From the NCBI RefSeq assembly GCF_037975245.1, contig NC_092574.1:5326713-5390712 (forward strand): a DNA stretch of 64,000 nucleotides, given 5' to 3'. Position 1 is the first letter of the stretch, and each line of letters begins with the position of its first letter. This DNA is from Apostichopus japonicus. Lineage: Eukaryota; Echinodermata; Holothuroidea; Aspidochirotida; Stichopodidae. This document shows positions 23,628 to 38,600 of the stretch, in pieces. A program made the translations under genes and the position numbers. Under the pieces are notes generated by a model that made no database searches, was not told the origin of the DNA, and was given only the letters and a program-made list of their open reading frames with translations.

Positions 23628-26600
23628 CTGCAAGGTAAATTAATAACATCATTATAAAGCATTCACAATGTGTAAAATCACTACAGAGTTTAACAAGATG
23701 TACAAGTGACATAGCTACTCAAGGAATGGAAGTGGTTTCACTATGTAAAGAATAGAAGTGGTTTCACTCTGTAAGGAATAGAAGTGGTTTCACTATGCCT
23801 AGATGGTTTCACTTTGTAAGTTATGAAAGTGGTTTCACTTTGTAAGGAATAGAAGTGGTTTCACACAATGAAAAAGGTTTCACTATGCCTAGAATGAAAG
23901 TGGTTTCACTATGTTAGGAATGAAAGTGGTTTCACTTTGCACAGAATGAATGTGGTTTCACTATGTAAAGAATAGAAGAAGTTACATTGTTTGCAGTTTT
24001 CTCATCTTACTCCCATACAATACCCTTCCCTACATCTCTCTTACAAAGGACAACTGGTTTACATATCAGGTTTTGACTTTTATTGCTTTCAGTAACAACA
24101 ACTCATTCACTCAATTTACAGCATATCCAGTGGTGCTAGGTTCAGTGTCAATCATAACACTTGATTAGAACTCTTAATAATCTCTTATGGTTTATCTGTC
24201 TTTGTGTCTATTGAAGCGGTTTTCTCTCAGTAAAGTTGAATCCCTGAAATGAAAACTTAACCTGTAGTTGAATGGACTGAGGCAAAACTAATGATTCCTG
24301 AAATTAATGTTTTATTTGTAACTGACTGAGCTGACGTGGAATGTCCAGAGAGGTTGGAGATACCTTGAACGATCATACAGAAATTTGAAAACAGTTTGAT
24401 TCCTATAAAGAATTTAAATTACCTGTAGTTGGGTGAACTGAGACAGCATGTTGGTTGATGTCACAGCAGTTTCTGAAGACTGGGTGGAATCAGTGGGACT
24501 ATTCTTCTCTGCCAACATTTCTCTGACCCTCAATGGTGACCCCGAAGTAGCCTAGAATGATATAAAGAAAACTAATCATAAGATAACCATTGAAGACAAC
24601 ACAATCAACAGTAACATCAAAAATAGCATGCAGTGGCAGATCCAGGATTTATTGAAAGGGTAAGGGGGGGGGGGGGGGTGGAGGGTTAAGGGAATGAGAC
24701 AAGTACCGACAAAGCGGTGCCTAAGGCCAAACTGATGAAAGGCAAGGAATGCACGTGTGTAAAGCATGCTACAAAGTTTTTGAAAGTTTACCTTCTTATG
24801 ATGAAAATTATGTTTGTAGCTAAGTGCCAAACAATTTCACAAGAGGGGCCCAGACTCCCTCCTTTGTTCCATCCTTTACATGTAAAACAGGGCATTGATA
24901 GATCCAAGAGAAGTATGGAATTTAGTGACCCAACATTCAAACATGATAAACTACAAGATGACCAAAGGTGGTTTCTAACAATAAAGAATCTAGCAAAAGA
25001 AAATAAGTAATAACCAGTTAATAACATGACATTCCAAATACCAATAACTTAATACAGAGCTACCTATCATGTAACAATAAACCTACAAGGTGTCTTACCC
25101 TGAAACCACCTGACTTTACTGCCACAACTCATGACAATGACAGGAACAGAATAAAACAAATTTGTCAGAATCGTCTTAAAATGTCGAGAGTCTCAACCCA
25201 TTTTTTTTTAAGTGTTCAAAGGGTTGTTGTAAATTGACTTTAATATGGGGTAAGCTAGTATAGAGTGCAAGTATAGTCATTGACAATGGTATCATTTCTA
25301 ACAGAAACTAAGTTCCAAGTTACTGAAGACTGAACAAGACAAATTGATGGAATTCTTATTGCTTCCAAGGATGGTGTCTGGGTCACATTCAAGGACCACC
25401 TCTCACATATAATGTTTTAACTGACTTTTACAGCAAGTTGGATTACCTGAGCTAGTTGGTCTTGTGTAATGGTGATGTTTGGTGCTGGCTGCTGCTGTTG
25501 TTGTGTCTGCTGTTGTTGTTGTTGCTGTTGTTGATGTTGCTGTTGTTGCTGCTGTTGTAACTGAAGTAACTGTTGTAGGGTGGCTGCTGATACTTGCTGC
25601 GGTCGTTGTTGGACAGTCGTATTGTAGAGCACTGCTTGATGTTGTCCCTACAAGAAATAATTACGGTATTATTTTCTGAAACTTTAATCAAATTGGCAAC
25701 TTTGTGTGGTTACTTTCAAGTGAGTGCTCTTCAATAAAGTGGGTTCTAAAAGTAGTGTGAGTCACTCAAATGCATCCAACTACTACCAAGTCCTAGCTGA
25801 GCAACTGTCACCATATCCCTGAATTTTCAGTCCTACCACCCCCCCTCAAAACCCCCTCCCCCCAAAGCCAACCTGTTCTTGTTTATCTTTCACCTACCGG
25901 TAATAGAGAAACCTGAGCTTGGTTGCCTTGTTTGGTGGACACTCCTTTGAGGCTAGCCATTATCTGAGCCAGTTTAGCTTGTGTCATGGTTACCTGACCA
26001 GTTAATTGTGCTGCTTGGCTGGTAGTCAGGTTCACAGGGGTGTTGGTTATCACTGCCTGGGAACATTGGGGGTTACTGGTCATAATATTAGACCCACCTA
26101 TGGTAGAAAAAAAAACATCCACTAAATGGTGCTGAATCTTCATGAATATATCTGAGGCTTGTTTTCTTAGCATGCTCGTAATGTACTTGATTTCAAAGTC
26201 GGGTTGTCAGGCAATAGAGTAGGGCAGGGGATGGGAAGGGGTATGGGGGCTATCTTGACAAAGGATTCAAAGTGAAGTCAACCATATTCCCTTTTATCTT
26301 AGTGGTGATTTAGTCTTTTTCAGAACCCACTCCCTTCCGATAAAGACCATGTACCATGACAACATTGTCAATACAACTTGTCGGATACTGATTCCCCAAC
26401 AACCACGTAAAACTCAGAGAACATTTCAGTAAAGTATATCAAACATACATCCAGTATGGATCCATAGTCTCTAAGCTACTACAGTTAGTGTTCTTTTATT
26501 AAAGGTCTACAGACACCTATGAACAACACTGTCCTAATCACTCTGATAGGCATTGGAAATCATGAAAATAGCTGCAACTCCTATCAAATCCATCAAAGTT

Positions 26601-29600
26601 TGACCAGTCTTTTCTTAATTCTAATTATCTTTATGAATAAACATTAGCCGATTATGCCCATGGATTTTGTAAAAAAGGAGTGACTGCCTAATTTTCTGTT
26701 ACGTGATCCCTCTGTTTTCACCACCTTTGATTTCAAGGACACTGAACAAAGGTCCGTGGCCTAAGGCGATTTGTTGAAATATTTCATTGTGTTCTTACTT
26801 TGAAAAGAGGAACATCAAATGATATATTTGTGATTTTATTAGGGGTTAATTTTATATCAAGGACCAAAATAAGACATTTTGATGAGAGCAACACTCTACG
26901 TCATAGTTTGCACATATTTAATGAGTTTCCCATAGTTATCAAAACTTCAAATATGGAAATGAAAAGAGTTTACAAAAAATTTCAACAGATTTTGAATGAC
27001 ATTATAAAACACAACAAATGAACTGAATAGGGGGCAAATTGTCTTGACGTCCATAGTGCTTTAACATACTGTATTTACCTATTATGTTAATGGCTCCTGT
27101 GAATATGGGGCAAATTGTCTTGACGTCCGTAGTGCTTTAACATACTGTATTTACCTATTATGTTAATGGCTCCTGTCAGCATCCCAGTCTGGTTGGGTAG
27201 GATGTGAGTCGTGGTCCTGCCTCGGGAGCTACTGGTGGTGACAGCTGCTGTGTTGGAGGAGCTACTGACAGACCTTTGAATAGATACCAGGCCACCTGAA
27301 AGAGGAGGAGGGAGGAGGAGGAGGGGGGTTGGGGAGGGGTGGGGAAATCACAACAAAATTAGTCCTGTTAGTTCTGTGCAAGCTACAGCAAGGTTCCTGC
27401 TTATGAGTACCACATACCAATCATCAGCTCATGAAAAACTATGGTAGGGACCAATTTGAGATAATTATTACATTATAACTTCGCTTTAAAGTATAAACAA
27501 ACACTTAAGCCTCTAATGCCTAGAATTCATTACATCTATGAACCGAAGATGATATTTGTAATCAATTGTCATTCACTTAAACCTGCTTTTTGTATTGGAT
27601 TTGCTCCAATCCTGTGTCACAATGTTTCACCGTTCAGGGCAAAAACAAGAACCCGAACAAAATCAATTTAATGCTGGCATTATGACATTGGGCATAAATT
27701 TTGCGTACGTAACAATATGACACATTAAAAGTTTGAGCGACACAAAATTGTGTGTCTTGTGAGTTCACAATAATTCCCCAATTTAAAGCAACCAACTCAA
27801 TTTAACTACATACATCTCTTTAGTTAAAATGAACCTTATCCAATTAAAGTGTAAGTAGTACTTAGTATTTTTAGTAATTTTCTCAGGAAGTTAAAAATGG
27901 TATGGAAACACAGACAGGAATGATAGCAGCATCTTTCAACAGTCTAACAAAATATCAAAATGAAATTGTGTTCCTTTGACACAGAGAATCTATCCCAGAT
28001 ATTCTGATGCCATAAACAAGTTGCACTGACCCAAATAAAACACATAGCAGCAGTCCATGAAAAGGATAAATAATTCAGGTACAGTAGATAGGATGTAGTT
28101 TTACCTGTTTGAGCAGCGGAGACCAAACCAAGACTAATCGGTACAGTCAAACCACCTGGGACTGTCAAATTCAAAGAGACGGTCTGCCTACCATCGGAAT
28201 TATCACCGGTAGCCTCTTGTAAGATCTGGAGGCCGCTAAACTGTGAGAGGTCTGTAGCTTGTATGGCAGTAGCACCGCTAGCATTGACAGTAAGGGTGGA
28301 CGAAGATAAAGGGGTGGTGGGAGGACCCATCGAACCTACAAAAACAAAACAAAAACAGACAATTGAGCTGCTGAAAATGTCAATCAAAAGCATCTTTTGA
28401 AAAACTGCAAATTTTAAGAAAGGAAGAAAGAGAATGTAGAAAGGAAGTGAAGAACACATCTTCAAAATGAAAACACTTTAACATATAATTATTCTACGAA
28501 TAAATCTTTCACCATAGAAACCATTTCACTATTTCGATCTAATGTGCATAAACAACGTAACAACAAAGAACTAAAACCCCTTCCCCTCTTTGATTCACCT
28601 CACCTTGCTATGAATAATCTACAGCATATACTTTGAACATGCAGGGATGTGCCCAGGATTTCCTGAGTGCCGGGTGTACTGATCGCCGTACTAGGGGAGG
28701 GGTCTAAGGGGGAGGGGTTTCCCTCTTATTTTTGGATTTTTGAAGTGCTCAGATGCCAAATGCACTTGTGTAGCTTTTTAAGCACATACACAAGTACTAT
28801 TTTTGCTAACAATTTACATTTTTAAATTTTTTTTAGTGAAATATATTACGTACCAGGTAAAAGTTATTAGTTTGTTTCAAAGAAATTTTACAAGGGACCG
28901 ATTGAGAGCCGTAAGTAATGTTTCTCGCATGTGTAACTGATGCATTGTTAGTCTGTATGATTTTGGCATAGGCTAGGCCCAATTTATGTTGATATATTGT
29001 TAGGAATGTCGGGATTTTAGATGAAAATAGTGCTGGGCGGGATTCACGATTTGTAAGACAGTGCTGGGCGGTAATTTTTAGAGCTGGGCGGGGCTGCCCA
29101 GCGTGGGCACATCCCTGAACATGCAACACTGAAGAAATGATGCTCATAGTCTGAACAGAGAAATCCATTGTCCTAGTTTAAATTCTCAAATTAAAATGAA
29201 GTGGCAGTTTTCTACATTCTGTAATTGGCATCACACACACACACACACATGGAACACAATGGCAACATTTGGGTTTCATTACACCCAAAGTTCTTATTTC
29301 GTGAGAAACAGAGGACTGAAACGAACGTCCAGTCATTGTGCATCTTACACAAATAGACAACATGGTAAGAGACCACACAGTCTGTTTTTTTTTTATTGTC
29401 ACTTCTCTTTAAAAGATGCTACCAGCAGATATAAGTTCATATTTTAAGCATGACATTTCGTTGCTAGCTGAAAATAATGAAAAATATCAAAAGAGGTTTT
29501 ACAGCAGTACAACTACAACAATATAAAGACCAAACCACATAAAACCATTGAACATGGAATGAAAAGGAAAACGATGGAAAGAAATAAAACCATGGACGTC

Positions 29601-32600
29601 ACCTTGGAAGGACGTCTTTGCTTTAGGGATGGTGATCCTCCTGTGTGGGTAGGGAGGTACCGGTTGAGTCGGTAAACTAGGCGAGGAGACCGCTGACGTA
29701 TGATGAACTACAGAAGAGGGTTGTGTAGCAAGTCTTACTACTGTCAGGACAAAAGATAACATTGCATGCATGAGTACAATAGCCACTGATAACACTAAAA
29801 CATCGCATACAAGAATAGACTAACATCACCATCAAGTCTCTCTTATCCTCTTCTGACATCTACGGTCCAAACCAGCTTGGGAAGTCATAGATTTCTCTTG
29901 GAAGAACTTTTGTTTTGGGGTAAGGCAGCAGTGGGCAAGAGGCACCCTAAAAAAAGGAAGCTGTTTACATTGAGTAAATCTGTTTGGGTCATCTTCATTT
30001 CCTCTCAGTTTTATCTTTTATAGAGGGACTGTCAGCCTGCCTCTTCTCTCTCTCTCATTCCACTACCCCCCCCACCCTCCCCCCTCCCCACCCCCCCTAC
30101 CCACCTACAACCTGTAGATGTAGTTCAAAATAGCTGTGTATATGTGTGACTGAAAAATACCTTGAAGGAGAAAGAAACTTGAACTACAGTATGCCAGTCA
30201 CTCACTGATAATAAAAAAACCAAAACACAAAATAAACAACAGATATCACCAAACCTAGACATGCTAATAATAGATAAATATATATAATAAACATTAACAC
30301 AAGGAACATCTAATCACAAACAAACCACAAGTTTTGAAACATCAATTAAATTCTTAAATTTAATCACAAACTGCACACTTGTAGACATTTATAGGCGAGG
30401 TGCTGGTCTCAAAAGTAGTCAAGAGAGACAGAGGAACGGGAGAACAAAGCAAGTTTTTCTTTAAATATTTGTTGTTTTCTTTAAATATTTGTTGACTTAC
30501 AATATGAGCTTCTCTGTTGATAATTCTATGAGTTGCTAGTAAACTGTTTGTGCTTTGTGTAACTGAAGGGTGGTTAGCTTGTTCCACAAGACACTTTGGT
30601 CTCAGACTACCTGGCATGCCAGAGAACCACTTCAGACCAGTCTGTGAACTATAATCCAACTCGATTAGATCAGATTAGATTAGATCGACATTATTAACTT
30701 GACTACTATAGTGAAAATTAAAGCCAGATTTTTAGTTGACAACACAGTGCCTGTCATTCTGATAGAAGGCAATGATGGAGCACATTAACTGAACAGAGAT
30801 CGCTCTCTTAAATCATGAGAGACGATAGCATTGTATAGTAATAATTCTCACCTGTTGGTGTCGTTGGTACTGATGAACTGCCGGTAGATGAAGGCGATGC
30901 TGCCATAGTATTCTCTGGTTGGTAACTGTAACATTCAGAGATCAAGTGTGAACATCACTGACAATACAGACAGGTGTTACACATACAGTAGATTACACAC
31001 ATTCCATGTAGTCCTAACACTACAACCCAATAGATCTAAGCCATTGTATTCTCTGGTTGGTAACTAACATTTAGAGATCAAGTGTGAACATCACTGGCAA
31101 TACAGACAGGTGTTACACATACAGTAGATAAAACACACAATCCATGTAGTCCTAACACTGCAACCCAATAGATCTAAGCCATTGTATTCTCTGGTTGGTA
31201 ACTATAACATTTAGAGATCAAGTGTGAACATCACTGACAATACAGACAGGTGTTACACATACAGTAGATTACACACACTCCATGTAGTCCTAACACTGCA
31301 ACCCAATAGATCTAAGCCATTGTATTCTCTAGTTGGTAACTAACATTTAGAGATCAAGTGTGAACATCACTGGCAATACAGACAGGTGTTACACAAACAG
31401 TAGATAAAACACACACTCCATGTAGTCCTAACACTGCAACCCAATAGATCTAAGCCATTGTATTCTCTAGTTGGTAACTAACATTCAGAGATCAAGTGTG
31501 AACATCACTGACAATACAGACAGGTGTTACACATACAGTAGATAAAACACACACTCCATGTAGTCCTAACACTGCAACCCAATAGATCTAAGCCATTGTA
31601 TTCTCTGGTTGGTAACTGTAACATTTAGAGATCAAGTGTGAACATCACTGACAATACAGACAGGTGTTACACATACAGTAGATTACACACACTCCATGTA
31701 GTCCTAACACTGCAACCCAATAGATCTAAGCCATTGTATTCTCTAGTTGGTAACTAACATTTAGAGATCAAGTGTGAACATCACTGGCAATACAGACAGG
31801 TGTTACACAAACAGTAGATAAAACACACACTCCATGTAGTCCTAACACTGCAACCCAATAGATCTAAGCCATTGTATTCTCTGGTTGGTAACTGTAACAT
31901 TTAGAGATCAAGTGTGAACATCACTGACAATACAGACAGGTGTTACACATACAGTAGATTACACACACTTCATGTAGTCCTAACACTACAACCCAATAGA
32001 TCTAAGCAATGAAATACTTCTATATTCACAGCTTTGTAACTTCTGATTTCCAAGTTTAAAATACACCTATTAAAGAACAATACCTGATAACAGTGTCAGC
32101 TGTGTTACAAGGGACAGTTACGGGCCCTACGGGATAGCATATTCTCTTCTAGAGGTTATTCCTCTTCTGTTTAATACTGCATTGTCATGGTAACCAAGGT
32201 ATTTGTTCAACTTTCTTCATTCAAGAGAGATTTTTCAATTTTCCATGTTTACACTACATCATATTCGTTTTGAATACAAGAGTTACGTACACAAACACAA
32301 TTTACTACTTTATCATCTCTCTGTGAAATTTGAAATGAACCAAGTAGTCAAAATAACAGACCTCCCAGAAGCAAAATAAAGGTTTTTTATAAAGGTTGTA
32401 AACGAAGAAATAAAGGTTTTTAAAGGCTTCAAAACATGAAAATAAAGATTTAAAGGTCCAAAATGAAGTTAATTTGAAACATACTCACAATCTATTCCCA
32501 TTTTACATCATCTGTGGCCCTTATTTAAAATACCTGACTTACACTAACTGTTGCTTGTAAGTCTGTTTTGTATCACTGCATGAATAAATGCCTGGCTGTC

Positions 32601-35600
32601 CACAAAAACTTAATGGCCAATGGTTAGCATGACTGAAAAAATTATTTCTACTCTAAACTAATCTTTAAAATATTTTTTTTTTAACTTAAAATGAAAATAA
32701 AGATTTTTAAACAGTATTTTTGAAAAATACAGAGCTGTTTTTACAATATAGGTTTTTTAAAGATTATATGGTTTTAAAGGTTTCACTGGGAGGTCTGTAA
32801 TTAGGAGTTCACCCTATCTAGCTGTTACTTGGCCAAGCATAATCAGAGAACTAACCTCGGTGGATAAGCCGGTGGCTGGCGTACAATCTGGTGATTACTG
32901 GTCTGTAGGGTGACCATTGGTGACGAATTGGCCACTTGTTCCCGAGACGTCTGTGGATTGCTAGCTTGGTGTAAAGTTTTGTTCAATGGTACAGTCAACT
33001 GGAGTGAGCGTCTATCATGAAGACTTGCATTGTCACCACCCTAAATGAGAAATAGCTATGTTAGGAGACTTTTCTTCTAAACAGATATATTTCGGCATTT
33101 AGTAATACACAATGCCCATCACTGAACAACAGACAAACTGGCATTAATTAACTAATGGTATGATAAGAACACGAACCATCCTAAAATCTTTTCATCAGCT
33201 AACTTAAAAAAAAAAAAAACTCTTCTGAATTGTCTTTAACTAAAATACTACATGCAAATAAGAAAAGTTGAAATTATGCACACATAAGAGCATGAAATGA
33301 AAACTTGTGAAATTCTTACCCCTGTTAGATGAATGATTTTGTTGCTGGTGGTACTCCTTTGAATGTTGTTACCTGCAGCTCCACCGCCTCCCCTCTCTGA
33401 AGGGTCCTTGACCTCTGTCTTGACCTTCACTGCACCCTGCTGCTGCTGTTGCACTGCAGAGTTTTGGATCACCTGCGGGGGCTGACCGGGCATTATACGA
33501 GATATCTTGACCGGTCTCTTGGTCTCAGTACTTAAAGTATCTGTCAACTGCTTCAAGTACCTGACAACAATAACCAACGACATAGTTACACTCTCATTGC
33601 TTCTAACAACAGTTATCTGAGTTGCCTTTTTTAATTGCTTTGACATTATCCTGTCATAAAATCACATAATAATATAGTTCAAGAGCTTGACACACAAACT
33701 TTCATTCAAATATTGAAGTCAAAGTCAAACCTTTTGAAATTTTGCAATTTGTGTTCAGTTTTAATCTTTGCAAGTGATTAAAACGATCCTGAAAAGCATC
33801 TCGTCAATGAAATGTTGAGAAGCAAATCAAATTCAATAATCACTCTTCATTAACCTTAACGTGGGAGAAAAAGCTTGCATGAGGGAGGTGATTGGAGGGG
33901 TCAAGGTGTCTTCATTGGACCAGTTGTTATCTCAGCATTGTAAAACTGATGACCAAACAAAGCAAGCAGCTGCTCAATCGATGGCAGTAGATGCATATTA
34001 AAGCACTAAGTAAGATTAACATATTTACCATATATATCTGTTATAAGGGCCAGGATATTATGCACTATTTGAACAAACAACAATTTGCAACCCAATTGTA
34101 GGCGAGAAAATATACATGATTAGTAATTACAGATTGTAGTGTGGATATGAGTCAAGACACTGCAGTAGGGGCAATGTGGGTGATTTGTGAAGTTACATAA
34201 TAGTTTACCTTTGTGCATTCTGCAAGCATCCTAAGTAAAACCTGTTGCAAAGAATGAACAAAAAGTTAGAATATTTACACCTGAAGTACTTGTTCATAAG
34301 TATAATAAGAATTATTCTTCCAGCATGATCAACATAAATATGATATAAAAAAAAAACATATTAAAACACAGAAATGATGTTGAGATGTTCCTATGTTTAA
34401 TAGAAGGAGCAGAAGTAATCAAAAGAATCTAGTAAGGTTGCTGTAATCAAAGCATTAATTATCATACAAAGGGACATGGATCATACTTCTCTCATTCCAC
34501 AAACCTTGTCTCCACAATCCAGCTCTAAATACTGTAAGATGACATCACAGGTTACAGTTGGCAAATTAGTTTTGTATCAATTGTATGAATAGCCAACAAA
34601 TCAGCATTTTGTGAATATGTATGAACAGAATTTGTATAGTTCTAGTCTCACTTGGAAAAAGACAGTAATCACTTGCGCAGAGCAGAAGAACATAATCTAC
34701 TACACAAATTTTTAAAAAGGTGAAAACAGATATAGTAATCTGTACATTGAGAAGTTTATACATCAACCTAATAGCCGACAGTTGCAATTCTATGTTTTTT
34801 CAGATTTACATTAAAAAAAAAAAAACATTTATGCATCGATGACAGTGCTTTAATTTACTCTGACAAAGATCCTAACAATATTAAAAAAAATCTTTCTTCT
34901 AACCTGGAGAGTGGCAATAAATGGCTCATTGAAAACAAATTGTCGTTACACATGGGTAAGACCGAGTTGATTTTGTTTGGGACCAAACGTAAACTTGGTC
35001 AGTATACTGACTTCTCAATTATTTGTGATGGTCAACTGATTAAGGCCAAACATTCTGTTGTTTACCTCGGTCTGGAATTAAACCAATACCTTGATGGCGA
35101 ACAAATTGTTCTTGGCATTATTAGTAAAACAAATTCTCGACTCAAATTCCTCTACAGGCAAGCTAATTATTTTAATCAAAATATGAAAAAGACCATCTGT
35201 ACAGCCCTTGTTCTTTGTCTGTTTGATTATTCCATCTCATCTTGGTATGGAGGTATTTCTAAGTACCACGCTCGTAGATTACAATGTGCCCAGAACAAAG
35301 TTGTCAGATTCATTCTGGGTAAAGATTTTTATTACCACATTAACCATGCTGACTTTAAAACTCTTGGTATTTTGAACATCAACACTAGGGCTGAACAGCT
35401 TCGTCTTAATCATGTTTTTAATGTTTTCCATGGTACCTCTCCAGTCTATATGAGGGAGAGTTTTATTAGAGTAAATAGTGTTCATAACCATAACACAAGA
35501 GGTAGTAGTTTTAATTTTCAACTTCCCAAAATTAAAACGCACTGTGCTGGGTCTTTTTATTACAATGCAATTAAAAACTGGAACAGGCTACCTGAAAACA

Positions 35601-38600
35601 TAAAATCCATCCTGCTGAAATACAATTTTAAAAAAGATGCCAAAGCCTACCTTTTAAATCATATGAATGTCTAGCTTGTAAATATCTTTCTTTTTTACAG
35701 TGTTTGTATGCATGTTTTAGTTGTTTTAATAGTTTATTTCTTATCTTTTGTATTTTATTGGTTTTAAGGACCCCTTTGGAAATAAGCTTTTAGCTTAAAG
35801 GGTTATCCTTGGCATGTTATCTTCTTTTCGATGCATTTAAGTTTATTCCCTTCATGTATTTTAAATGTTTATCTTTATGTGCAATTTTTTGTTTGTATGC
35901 AGATGAAGATTGATATCTTGCCGAATAAAATCAAATCAAATCAAATCAAATCAAACAAGTTCAGGCTCTTAGAAAGCTGACCATTCATCAGCTGTTAAAT
36001 AATCTGAACACTTTTCCCAAAAACTAATATCAGAAGTATCGTTAAAGGAGAAAAATTGGCGTAAAATCTGCCCCAGAACTGTTTCAGAGGTCCGTAGGGA
36101 AGTTGGAATCCAAACTGAAGGTTAAAATGTGTCCACCTGGATAGCAATCTTCACTTTCCCACTTCATACTCTCACTGAGCTTACCTTCTTCCATGACAAA
36201 CTTTTCAAACAATGGCTACTCCTCAGATAATTTCAAAATGGAAAGAGGAGTGTGACAGGTTTGCCCACTCAGTTTATATATTTTGCTGATTTTTGCAAAT
36301 GCCTCTTGCAATGAAGTGTTCACATAATGACATTGCAAGGGGCAGCAGGATTCCCATTTGTGAGGTTAAGCTCTTGCAACATGCTGACGACACCACTCTT
36401 TCTCTGGAAAGTCATTTAGATTCCTTTAAGAAAGTGATATCTTTACTTGAGAACTTTTACAGTATTTTTGGTCTGAAGGTCAATTAGATAAATCGACTCT
36501 TTTCTCAGTAGACCACTTTGTTTGAAGCAAACCTGCCTTTCTGAACAGGTTTACCGTCCCCTGGGTCCTTAGCTCCGGTCATTACTTCAGGGGTGCAATT
36601 TGCCTCTCATCATGAGGACCTTTTTTCTCTTAGTTATTTACTTTTGGAAGAAGGATGGATAAAATTCATTGTCCTACCATTATTTAGACCCTATTTAGTT
36701 GCGGGGGATGAAACGTTCATCACGTGGATAGCTTTATCACATGATTAAAGTGTGTACTTGGATTTGCTGTTATACAATAATGATATGCCAAGCTATTGGA
36801 ATATGTTCTGTAATATATTCAGCTTGCCCTTTTTGGTTAAAGTGTCTTGATAAAATGAAATTGTAAATCTACTGATATTCATAATACCTTAAATCAAAGA
36901 TATTGTGCTTTCCAGGCAAAAAGTCTCCTAAAGGCACTGGACAGTCAGTTTGGAAACCAAACTATTAATTGATACTAATAATTCTTATATTAAAGTAAAC
37001 AATGATATTATCTTCTGTCACTTTATGTTTGACAAAATGGTTATTTATGTACACGATATTTCAAATTGGGAGGGACAGTCGTTCCTTATCATACTGTACC
37101 TCTTTAGTATATAATACATTGTCAGTTAACTTAGTACTGCGTTATGTTAAGGGTCGTCCCGGTGTTGCTCTTACAGAGAATAAATCTTATGAATTTCAAA
37201 TGATGTAAGGGTCTCTAGGTCTACTTACAATATAGTTCCATGTTGTTATCTGTGATGAATGTACATGAACTAGAAACACATCATTGAAAGAGGTGAAAAA
37301 AGACATTTTTGGAGGGATTTAAAGTATCAAAAGTACTAAGTTACCAGCAAACCACTTATCTGTTCCATACAGTGGTCTCATAGGCCACGTATGTCCTCCT
37401 TATAGTCCACGTTTAGACCACACATGGCACTAGGATGGTTTACCTATCAGCAAGAAGACAAATGAATGGTGAATGATATCTTACTTGGTTGTTCCTGTTG
37501 CCTTCCTGCCTTCTTCAGGGTTATAGTCTCTGTCAAAGTAGAGTTCACCCTGGTACATCTGGTCCAGCTGTCTCTGTTGGATTTTAACTCTCACATGGAG
37601 TTTCTTGCCACTAGACTGCTCAGTCTCTAAGATCACTTCTTCAACTGGTATCTAGGTGATATATGGAACATTATATGAGGAGTATTATAATTATACTCAA
37701 AAGCATAACATGTCTTTGACATTTGAAGAACTTTTTTCTCCCTTTCATGCCTCAAAATAACACCTTTTCAGACTGTATTGCTTATCATCAAGATCAGTAA
37801 CACATAGGGCCATATTATGAAACAATGGTTTAAGTGGCATGATTAGCTTTTCACTACACAATTCAAAGTACCCTGGAGAACAAACATATCATGTTCTTCT
37901 GTTCAATCCACGTCCAAGTGATGACAAAATGGCTGTTACCTTTCAAAACAACATATATGCCAACAAACAAAACTACAGCAATTTCATGCAGATGTATCAA
38001 GCCTAGCCTACTTTACATATAAGGATTGGGACAGATAATGTTATTACCATCAACTGGCATAAATGACTTATTACCAGCTACTTAAAGCTGTTTGAGAGAG
38101 AAATCAAATTTCATGGCTTTTGCAGGACACCTTTCACTTGTAAATTAAGTGAATCTTTCATGAGTGGTAAAACAATCATGTATTTACAGCAATGCATTAT
38201 TAGAATCAACTAGTAACTTTTATCAGAAGAATGACTTATGTTAACATTACACCCCAGAACCAATCCAGACAGCAAGATAAATCATATCTTTGTATTAGAA
38301 TACGATAACTGTGCACATCTCTGCTGTTAATCTTGTTGTCAATGTGTACAAACTTGGTATTTTCATACTCTAGACTTGAGGTAGCACTGCATGCTACATT
38401 AAAGACACTAGGCTACTATTATACCAGATTGATACTCACCACTGAGCTATCAACCAATCTAGGACGATCAAGTGCTGTCGAATACTGCTCCACCTATGGC
38501 AAATAAAGACAACCAGTGCAGTTTAGTAGAAGACTTTCAGTTTTTAAAGCAAACAGTAAAAAAGAAAAACTGGAGAAATTTCTGCTCCTCTCATCATACT

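Noticed and set aside
24637-25010. A complete hAT element or 97-codon gene after CAGTGGCAGATCC
   Set aside because: The left terminus and G-run resemble a hAT end, but I found no matching right end or 8-bp duplication, and the frame has no motifs.
25479-25691. Alternative frames through the CAG/CAA tract on both strands
   Set aside because: They are shadows of the poly-Q exon and lack splice-phase agreement with neighbours.
34216-34241. Possible 22-nt SUPT20H exon (KMLAECTK) between exons 14 and 15
   Set aside because: Including it puts exon 15 into a frame with an early stop, while exon 14 joins exon 15 directly in phase.
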